The notes under the pieces were generated by a model. The model saw only the letters and a program-made list of their open reading frames with translations. It searched no databases and was not told the DNA's origin. A DNA stretch of 6,622 bases from Massilia sp. (GTDB lineage: Bacteria > Pseudomonadota > Gammaproteobacteria > Burkholderiales > Burkholderiaceae_D), in contig JAQGNM010000333.1 in assembly GCA_028291845.1 (NCBI GenBank), positions 1 through 6,622 of the forward strand, written 5' to 3'. This document shows positions 1-6,622 of the stretch, in pieces (the first letter of the stretch is position 1; each line of letters starts with the position of its first letter). The translations under genes were made by a program, and so were the position numbers.

Positions 1-1155
1 GGCGGGGCCGTCGCCCAGCACCGCCAGCGACACGGCGCCGCCGCCGGCGTCGACCTTCACTTGAACCTGGCCGCCGGCCTGGCCGTACTTGACGGCGTTG
101 TCGATCAGATTATCGATCAGGACCGACAGCGCCACCGGATCGGCGTGAACGATGGCGCGTGCAGGCGCCTCCAGCGTCAGCTCGATTCCCTTGTCGAGGG
201 CGGCCCCGGCGTGGCGGGCGGCGCTGTCGGCGGCCAGCGCCGCCAGGTCGAGCGCCTGGGTGGGCGCGGGCGCTGCCTGATCGAGCCGTGCCAGCAGCAG
301 CAGCTGGCGCACCAGGTGGGTGCTGCGGTCGACGCCCTCGACGATCTGGCGCATGGCGTGATTGCGCTCCTTGTCGTCGATCGCGGCCAGCGCCACCTCG
401 GCCTGGATCTTGATGGCCGCCAGGGGCGTGCGCAATTCGTGCGCGGCGTCGGCCGTAAAGGCGCGCTCGCGCGCGATCGACGCCGACAGGCGCAGCAGCA
501 GGCGGTCGAGGGCGTCGATCAGCGGCTGCACTTCGACCGGGGTGCTGGTGAGATCGATCGGATCGAGCTTGCCGGCGTCACGTTCGGCGATCGCGCGCGA
601 CATCGCGCGCAGGGGCCGCAAACCGTAATGCACGCTGATCCACACCAGCAGCGCCAGCACCGGCAGGCCATACAGCAGCACCTGCGCCATCCGCAGCGCC
701 GTTTCATTGGCCAGTTTGCTGCGCACGCCGGGCCGCTCGAACACCCGCACCTGGTAGCCCTGGGCAGGATCGACCATGGCGTAGGTGTGCCAGGCGTAGC
801 GCGCGTGCGTCAGCATGGCGTGGCCGCTGGCCGCATGAAAGCCGACTTCGGGGGCGCCGGGGCTGCGCAGGCGCAAGGTGTGCCGGCGGTCCCAGACCTG
901 GAAGCGCAGCTGCGCGTGGTCGTCTTCGTGGTCGTCCTCGTCCGCATCGTTTCCGGCGTGGTCCGCCAGCGCCGCCAGCCGCGGCAGGTCGAGCAGCATG
1001 ATGGTGCGCGCGGCTTCCTCCAGCCTCGCATCGGCCTGCTCGCCGATTTCCTCGCGGGTGTCGAAATAGCTCCATGCCAGCATGCCGGCCCATACCAGCG
1101 CCACGCTGGCCGACAGCAGCAGCGCCAGGCGGCGGCGGATCGAATACGGTTTCAT
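1..1155 (-). CDS. Sensor histidine kinase, QseC/PmrB-like, 3' end beyond window
   Basis: Membrane sensor kinase that phosphorylates the response regulator encoded just upstream. My reverse-strand reading is open from an ATG at 1155 to position 1, giving 385 residues. In order: TM1 about 10-28; periplasmic domain about 29-155; TM2 about 156-180; HAMP linker about 180-228; H box ADAAHELRTPLAA with phosphoacceptor His239; N box LIDNLIDNAVKYG at 346-358; and what looks like the start of the G1 box (GDGPA) at the very edge. The rest of the ATPase domain is cut off. The sensor part has the QVWD... and ERPG... style of QseC/2CSK_N kinases (family knowledge, from memory). Odd: an acidic, His-containing cluster at residues 66-80 and five more His up to 123. 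The start ATG overlaps the regulator's TGA (ATGA), so the two are co-transcribed and probably translationally coupled. The signal sensed is not known. Confidence 0.93.
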   Translation of the reverse strand, partial: MKPYSIRRRLALLLSASVALVWAGMLAWSYFDTREEIGEQADARLEEAARTIMLLDLPRLAALADHAGNDADEDDHEDDHAQLRFQVWDRRHTLRLRSPGAPEVGFHAASGHAMLTHARYAWHTYAMVDPAQGYQVRVFERPGVRSKLANETALRMAQVLLYGLPVLALLVWISVHYGLRPLRAMSRAIAERDAGKLDPIDLTSTPVEVQPLIDALDRLLLRLSASIARERAFTADAAHELRTPLAAIKIQAEVALAAIDDKERNHAMRQIVEGVDRSTHLVRQLLLLARLDQAAPAPTQALDLAALAADSAARHAGAALDKGIELTLEAPARAIVHADPVALSVLIDNLIDNAVKYGQAGGQVQVKVDAGGGAVSLAVLGDGPA

Positions 1156-1835
1156 GGGCGCTGTGCCGGCGCCGGCCCGGCCTTGCGCACGATGTAGCCG
1201 ACCCCGCGAATGGTTTGAATCAGCTCCGCGCCCAGCTTCTTGCGCAGGTTATGGATGTGGACTTCGATGGCGTTGCTGTCGACCTCCTCGTTCCAGCCAT
1301 ATAAACTCTCTTCCAGCCGCGCGCGCGACAGCGCCATGCCGGCGTGCTCGAGCAGGTCGGTCAGGATGGCGCACTCGCGTCCCGACAGGGTGATGGTGTC
1401 GGCGCCGCGCGTGACGCTCGAGCTGGCCGGGTCGAGCAGCAGTTCGCCATGGCGTATCACCGGCACGCTGCGCCCGCTGGCGCGGCGCAGCAGGGCGCGC
1501 ATGCGCGCCACCAGTTCGGCCAGGTCGAACGGCTTGATCAGATAATCGTCGGCGCCCGCTTCGAGGCCGGCGACGCGGTCGGCAACCGTGTCGCGCGCGG
1601 TGAGGATCAATACCGGCACGTCGCTGCCGGTGCGGCGCAAGCCACTCAGCACAGCCATGCCGTCGACCCGCGGCAGTCTCAGGTCGAGCACCACCAGGGC
1701 GTAGGTGGTGGTGGCCAGCGCCAGCTGCGCGGCGTTGCCGTCCTGCGCCCAGTCGACCGTGAAGCCGGCCTGGCGCATGCCGACCTCGATGCCATTACCG
1801 AGCAGCTTGTCATCTTCCACCAGCAGTATGCGCAT
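1152..1835 (-). CDS. OmpR-family response regulator, QseB/PmrA-like
   Basis: Cytoplasmic DNA-binding regulator, partner of the kinase that follows. It has 227 residues, the usual length for the family. The receiver domain (1 to about 118) has the acidic pair Asp8/Asp9, phosphoacceptor Asp51 (VVLDLRLPRVDG), Thr79 and Lys101 (LIKPFDLAEL). The winged-helix effector domain (about 126-217) has the recognition-helix region NAIEVHIHNLRKKLG and the terminal wing IQTIRGVGY. The sequence style is that of QseB/PmrA(BasR)/TctD-type regulators; which one cannot be decided here, so no gene symbol is given. The start is supported by AAGGGG (complement of 1842-1847), six bases before the ATG. The stop overlaps the kinase start. 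It is transcribed divergently from the PepSY gene, with a putative operator of its own family between them, so autoregulation is likely (inference). Confidence 0.96.
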   Translation of the reverse strand: MRILLVEDDKLLGNGIEVGMRQAGFTVDWAQDGNAAQLALATTTYALVVLDLRLPRVDGMAVLSGLRRTGSDVPVLILTARDTVADRVAGLEAGADDYLIKPFDLAELVARMRALLRRASGRSVPVIRHGELLLDPASSSVTRGADTITLSGRECAILTDLLEHAGMALSRARLEESLYGWNEEVDSNAIEVHIHNLRKKLGAELIQTIRGVGYIVRKAGPAPAQRP

Positions 1836-2016
1836 TGCTTGCCCCTTGTTTGATTTGACCAGGCGATTATCAGGCAGCCGGCGGCGCCGTCCGGCGGCTG
1901 CGGTAAATATTTTTGTTTTGACGGCGCCTTAAGATTGCCTTCAGCCTGGATCGTCAACCTGCATCGCAAGTCCGGGCCATCGGTGGTCCGCGGCATCTCG
2001 AATAAAGGACAACATC
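1836..2016. promoter_or_regulatory. Divergent intergenic region with putative promoters
   Basis: This is the only substantial non-coding stretch. It separates the leftward regulator/kinase operon from the rightward PepSY gene. It contains an AT-rich tract (1904-1920) in otherwise very GC-rich DNA, a CTTAAG-type direct repeat (1928-1944), and an inverted repeat CAGCCG-N14-CGGCTG (1875-1880 / 1895-1900). For the leftward operon, GATAAT (complement of 1866-1871) or the AT-rich tract could supply a -10 element. On the plus strand TTGACG (1918-1923) resembles a -35, but I see no good -10 at the right distance. Neither start site can be fixed from sequence alone. Confidence 0.5.
1928..1944. promoter_or_regulatory. 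Putative PmrA/QseB-type operator (CTTAAG-N5-CTTCAG)
   Basis: Two hexamers, CTTAAG (1928-1933) and CTTCAG (1939-1944), are separated by five bases, giving an 11-base period. This is the direct-repeat architecture reported for PmrA-type boxes (YTTAAK-like hexamers, N5), bound by OmpR-family dimers. One position of the second half-site deviates. It lies between the QseB/PmrA-like regulator and the PepSY gene, 73 bases before the latter's ATG. It may therefore control both. The match is by eye; binding is inferred. Confidence 0.5.
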
Positions 2017-2334
2017 ATGAAAATCACCTCCATCGCCGCCGTTCTCGGCCTGGCAATTTCCTGCAACGCGCTGGCCGACGACAATTGCACCTTGGAACCG
2101 CGCAGCAAGTGGATCAGCATGGCCGACGCCAAGATCAAAGCGGAGCAGCGCGGCTTGACGGTGCAGCGCATCGAAGCGGACGACGGCTGTTACGAGGTGC
2201 ATGCGGCCAACCAGAAGGGTGACCGGATCAAGCTGACCATGCACCCGATCAGCGCCGCCGTGATGGAGGAAGAGATCAAGTATGCGCAGCCGGCAGTTGC
2301 CATGCCCGCCGCCGCGCCGGCCGCGGCGCGCTAA
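2017..2334 (+). CDS. Small secreted PepSY-domain protein
   Basis: A 105-residue protein, probably periplasmic. Residues 1-20 form a signal peptide (MKIT..., hydrophobic core, ALA|DD cleavage). An alternative lipobox reading around Cys16 (AISC) is less convincing. Residues about 30-80 resemble a single PepSY-type repeat: KWISMADAKIKAEQRG, then VQRIEADDGCYEVHA, then DRIKLTMHPISAAV. Cys24 and Cys58 could form a disulfide in the mature protein. The C-terminus is Ala/Pro-rich low complexity. The start is supported by AAAGGA at 2004-2009, seven bases before the ATG. PepSY proteins of this size often sit beside QseBC/PmrAB-like systems and are thought to be periplasmic modulators or targets; that role here is inference. 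The TAA stop overlaps the stop codon of ctaG on the other strand. Confidence 0.85.
   Translation: MKITSIAAVLGLAISCNALADDNCTLEPRSKWISMADAKIKAEQRGLTVQRIEADDGCYEVHAANQKGDRIKLTMHPISAAVMEEEIKYAQPAVAMPAAAPAAAR
2310..2328. repeat. GC-rich inverted repeat at the convergent junction
   Basis: CGCCGCG (2310-2316) and CGCGGCG (2322-2328) form a perfect 7-bp stem with a 5-base loop. It lies inside the Ala-rich tail of the PepSY gene and begins two bases after the ctaG stop on the minus strand. No T-run follows on either strand, so it is not a classical intrinsic terminator. It could be a by-product of Ala codons, or it could slow polymerase or protect 3' ends. Confidence 0.3.
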
Positions 2335-3227
2335 GAAGTGGGCGTGGGCGCCGGCGCATCGCGTCCCAGCCATCTGGCCGCCAGCGCCAGCGCCGCGAAC
2401 AGGTAGGCCAAGCCGCCCGGCACCCACATGATCAAGCCTCCCAGCTGCTGGTCTTCGAGGGCGTCCAGGCCGTACGCTTCACCGGCGCCGATATAACTGG
2501 GATACCAGACCAGGTCCGACCAGGTCAGCAGCGCCCCCAGTGCGCCGGTGTGCGCCATGGTGGTAAAGATGTACAGCATGGTCATGCCGCGCCGCGGCGT
2601 GGCGCTGCCGTCCCCGAGTACGGCCCACCAGAACAGCAGCGCCGAGCCGAGAAAGCTGACGTGCTGCAGGGTGTGGATGGTTTCGCTGTGCAGCGCCGCC
2701 TCGAACAGCAGCGGCGCATGCCACAGCCACAGCACCGCCGCGTGCAGCAGCCAGGCGAACATGGGCAAGGTCAACAAGGTCCAGGCCAGCTGCACGGGGG
2801 TGCTGCGCGCGGCGGCGCCGACCGGCCGGCGCCAGGATGCCGACAAGCCCCACATCCAGAAGGCGAACGGGCGCCCCAGCACCAGCAGGGGCGCGGCGAC
2901 GATCATAATCATTTCGTGCTGCAGCATGTGGGCGGAAAACAGCTGGGAGCCCATCTGGTCGAGCGGCGACACCAGCGCCGCCGCCAGCGCCAGCCAGCCG
3001 CCGAGGAACATCAGGGCCTGGCTGCGCAGGCGGGCGCGCCCTTCGCGTGCGCGCGGCAGCAGGCGCAGCATGCCGGCCGCATACAGCAGCAAGCTGGCCC
3101 CCAGACAGACCAGCACCCAGGGTTCCCAGGTCCAGCCGGGAGACGGCGTGGCGGCTGCGGCGACATCGTGCGCGCGCGCCGGCAGGCTGGCCAGCGCGGC
3201 GGCCAGCGTCCATATCAGGCGGCGCAC
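2331..3227 (-). CDS. ctaG: Cytochrome c oxidase assembly protein CtaG (caa3-type, COG3336 family)
   Basis: Polytopic inner-membrane protein needed for assembly of caa3-type cytochrome c oxidases, presumably in copper-centre formation (family knowledge; the mechanism is not settled). It is unrelated in fold to the Cox11-type protein also called CtaG. I choose GTG at 3227, giving 298 residues. This start yields a convincing signal-like N-terminus (MRRLIWTLAAALASLPARA|HD) and overlaps the preceding gene by 13 bases; no clear Shine-Dalgarno is visible. Family marks: SPLDQMGSQLFSAHMLQHEM with His100 and His104; LWHAPLLFEAAL (His170); HTLQHVSFLGSALLFWW; and near the end DQQLGGLIMWVPGGLAYL (about 259-276). 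I count about seven membrane segments after the N-terminus. The other possible initiators in this frame would remove either the signal sequence or nothing meaningful. It is the last gene of the oxidase operon. Confidence 0.93.
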   Translation of the reverse strand: MRRLIWTLAAALASLPARAHDVAAAATPSPGWTWEPWVLVCLGASLLLYAAGMLRLLPRAREGRARLRSQALMFLGGWLALAAALVSPLDQMGSQLFSAHMLQHEMIMIVAAPLLVLGRPFAFWMWGLSASWRRPVGAAARSTPVQLAWTLLTLPMFAWLLHAAVLWLWHAPLLFEAALHSETIHTLQHVSFLGSALLFWWAVLGDGSATPRRGMTMLYIFTTMAHTGALGALLTWSDLVWYPSYIGAGEAYGLDALEDQQLGGLIMWVPGGLAYLFAALALAARWLGRDAPAPTPTS

Positions 3228-3523
3228 GGCGACACCATCAGCACGGCCAGCCACTCGACCAGCACCACCAGCGCCGACAGCGCGCCGGCCATGCTGGCCA
3301 GCTGGTCGACGAAATGCCGGCGTGCCGGGGTAGCCCGGCGCAGGCGGCGCGCCACCGGCACGGTGACGACGACGCAGGCGACCAGGCTGGCGGCGCACAG
3401 CGCGTGCAGGGTCGAGGTACTCTGGCTGGCGCAGGCCGGCGTGACGAGGGCATACGCCACCGACGCGTTGGCGAGCGCGATCGATGGCGTCAATAACAGA
3501 GCGGGCCAGTTCGGCATCAACAT
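3215..3523 (-). CDS. Small three-helix membrane protein of unknown function in oxidase operon
   Basis: I do not recognise a family. It has 102 residues, starting MLMPNWPALL, with three predicted membrane segments at about 7-29, 39-58 and 75-98. A strongly basic loop RRLRRATPARRH (59-70) separates the second and third. By the positive-inside rule this puts the N-terminus in the cytoplasm and the C-terminus (SPCAA) outside. It carries Cys31, Cys43, Cys50 and Cys100, His40 and His70, and one membrane Glu90. It lies 12 bases after the coxC stop, in the same frame, and overlaps ctaG by 13 bases, so it is part of the operon. The Shine-Dalgarno is weak (AGGCG); an alternative start is the Met at codon 3. 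Position and topology suggest a small oxidase subunit (subunit IV-like) or an assembly partner of CtaG. That is inference, since I see no sequence similarity to known subunit IV. Confidence 0.75.
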   Translation of the reverse strand: MLMPNWPALLLTPSIALANASVAYALVTPACASQSTSTLHALCAASLVACVVVTVPVARRLRRATPARRHFVDQLASMAGALSALVVLVEWLAVLMVSPCAA

Positions 3524-3535
3524 GGTATTGCGCGC

Positions 3536-4149
3536 CTAAGGGCGCCCGCCCCAGTAAATGACGGCGTAGATCGGCAGCCAGCTGCCGACCACGAAATACC
3601 AGTACATGGCGTTTTCGCTGACATCGACAAAGCGCTTGCCTTCGAGCGGGCCGGTGAACATCAGCACCGCCAGCACCACCGTGTCGATGGTGTCGGTGAC
3701 CAGGTGGGTGGTGTGCAGGGCCAGCAGCATCCATACGATGGAGCCGTAGGCGTTGGCGTCCCAGCGCGTGTTGAGGGCGCCGAATTCGAACACGCGGACG
3801 GTCAGGAACAGGGCGGCGCTGACCAGGCAGACCGTCAGCCACAGGCGTACCCCGGCCAGATCCTCGCGCTCGGCGGCGCGCTTGGCCAGCCAGTTGGGCA
3901 ACAGGCTGACCAGCAGGATCGCCGTGTTGATCGAGCCCCATAGCAGCTCCGGCGCGCGGTTGACCGGCCAGGTCAGCGAGTGGCTGCGCAAATAAAAGTA
4001 CATGACAACGGCGAGGGCGAACACGGTGCCCTCGATAACCATCAAGCCCATGGTCCCCCACCACATCATGCTGCCCGAGCCGTACACATAGGTCGGCAGC
4101 AGGCTGACGTCGACGTCGGCGGCGCTGGTCTGGCGCACTGCCCGCCCGC

Positions 4150-4153
<4 letters not shown>
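3536..4153 (-). CDS. coxC: Cytochrome c oxidase subunit III
   Basis: Integral membrane subunit that carries no redox centres; in the family it stabilises subunit I and supports sustained proton uptake. It has 205 residues with five membrane segments (about 31-55, 70-88, 101-121, 137-165, 183-201). This is the short form lacking the first two helices of the 7-helix type, as in Bacillus-type caa3 oxidases. Supporting marks: WWGTMGLMVIEGTVFALA with the conserved membrane Glu41 followed by VVMYFYLR; RVFEFGAL near 120-127; HTTHLVTD (His147, His150); and YWYFVVGSWLPIYAVIYW at the end. The ATG overlaps the ctaD stop (ATGA) and is preceded by GAGGTGA about six bases upstream, which settles the start. 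The sequence is divergent from mitochondrial-type subunit III, but context and helix pattern make the call firm. Confidence 0.9.
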
Positions 4154-6050
<1,897 letters not shown>

Positions 6051-6054
<4 letters not shown>

Positions 6055-6622
6055 TTGAGGGTCTCCAGGTAAGACAGTAACGCTTCCAGATCGGCGCTCG
6101 ACAAGGGGGTGGCCGGCATGTTGGCGCCTTTCTTGAAGCGCTGCGGGTCGCTGATCCAGGCCGCCAGGTGTTGCCGGGTATTCGGCAAGGTGCCGGACGC
6201 GAGCGTGGCGCGGCTGGCCAGGTGGGTGAGATCGGGGCCGAAATTGGCGCCGGCGTCGGTGCCCCCGATGGCGTGACACATGGCGCAGGTGCTGCGCATG
6301 AACACGGCCAGTCCCTGCTGTTGCAATGGCGTGGCGGGGGGCGGCGCCGGCGCGCGCTGGGCCGCGGCCCAGGCTTCGTAGGCGGCCGGGGTGTCGGCAA
6401 TCACGTTGAAGGACATCAGCGCATGCTCGAAGCCGCAGAACTCGGCGCACTGGCCCCGGTACAACCCTGGCGTGTCGACGCGGAACTGCAACAGCGAGGT
6501 ACGGCCCGGGATCAAGTCCTTCTTGCCATGCAGGCTGGGCGCCCAGAAGCTGTGAATGACGTCGGCGCTGGTCAATTTCAAAATCACCGGTCGGCCCACC
6601 GGTACGTGCACTTCGTTGGCAG
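6051..6622 (-). CDS. coxB: Cytochrome c oxidase subunit II with fused cytochrome c domain, 5' part outside window
   Basis: Electron-entry subunit of a caa3-type oxidase. The visible 189 residues begin inside the periplasmic cupredoxin domain (ANEVHVPVGRPV); the N-terminal membrane helices and true start lie beyond position 6622. Numbering from the first whole codon (6620): CuA ligands are His23 (ADVIHSFWAP), then Cys58, Glu60, Cys62, His66 and Met69 in CAEFCGFEHALM, all present. A Pro/Ala linker (QRAPAPPPATP) joins a class I cytochrome c domain with heme motif CAMCH (112-116; bases 6287-6273) and probable distal Met168 (GANMPATPL). Electrons therefore pass from a donor to the fused heme c, then CuA, then heme a in CtaD. 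The TGA stop overlaps the ctaD start, indicating tight co-translation. I see no damage in the visible part. Confidence 0.96.

Noticed and set aside
61..1197. Long plus-strand open frame opposite the kinase gene (378 codons)
   Set aside because: Arg/Gln/Gly/Ala-rich composition with no recognisable domain; it is the antisense shadow of a GC-rich kinase gene that has clear H and N boxes.
1875..1900. Inverted repeat CAGCCG-N14-CGGCTG upstream of the response regulator
   Set aside because: Short, GC-rich and with imperfect inner pairing; expected by chance in such DNA and no riboswitch or attenuator pattern (no leader peptide, no T-run) is visible.
3228..4064. Upstream extension of the ctaG frame to 4064
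   Set aside because: It overlaps coxC and the small membrane protein and has shadow composition; the GTG at 3227 gives a proper signal-like N-terminus.
6055..6450. N-terminal extension of ctaD upstream of 6054 (132 more codons open)
   Set aside because: The region encodes the cytochrome c domain of coxB in another frame; the extension has Arg-rich shadow composition, and an ATGA overlap at 6054 gives a standard start.

Overview
The window is a compact, GC-rich stretch of a bacterial chromosome with eight protein genes and almost no free DNA. Gene content and protein style suggest a betaproteobacterium. They include a QseB/PmrA-like two-component pair, a small PepSY protein, and a caa3-type oxidase operon with CtaG. 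Burkholderiales, possibly Oxalobacteraceae (Massilia/Duganella-like), is my best guess from memory, not from a search.

Left part (1-1835, minus strand): a response regulator (1835-1152) followed by a QseC-type sensor histidine kinase (1155 to beyond position 1). They are translationally coupled by an ATGA overlap. The kinase's periplasmic domain carries an unusual Asp/Glu/His cluster. A 181-base divergent intergenic region (1836-2016) holds a direct repeat, CTTAAG-N5-CTTCAG, that looks like a PmrA/QseB-family operator. It sits between the regulator and a small secreted PepSY-domain protein gene on the plus strand (2017-2334).

Right part (2331-6622, minus strand, read right to left): a terminal-oxidase operon. 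It runs coxB (subunit II with a fused cytochrome c domain, 5' end outside the window), ctaD (subunit I), coxC (subunit III), a three-helix small membrane protein of unknown function, then ctaG (assembly factor). coxB-ctaD and ctaD-coxC are each joined by ATGA stop/start overlaps, and the small protein overlaps ctaG. Together these encode an A-type, cytochrome c-fused cytochrome oxidase that reduces O2 and conserves energy, plus its assembly protein. The last gene, ctaG, meets the PepSY gene tail to tail, with the two stop codons overlapping.

The most interesting signal is in ctaD. All heme and Cu ligands and the His-Tyr pair are present. However, the residue aligned with the K-channel lysine is Gln (338), and the residue aligned with the D-channel entry aspartate is Gly (111). 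The second most interesting is the metal-ligand-like cluster in the kinase sensor domain. The small protein between coxC and ctaG is a candidate uncharacterised oxidase subunit or assembly partner.
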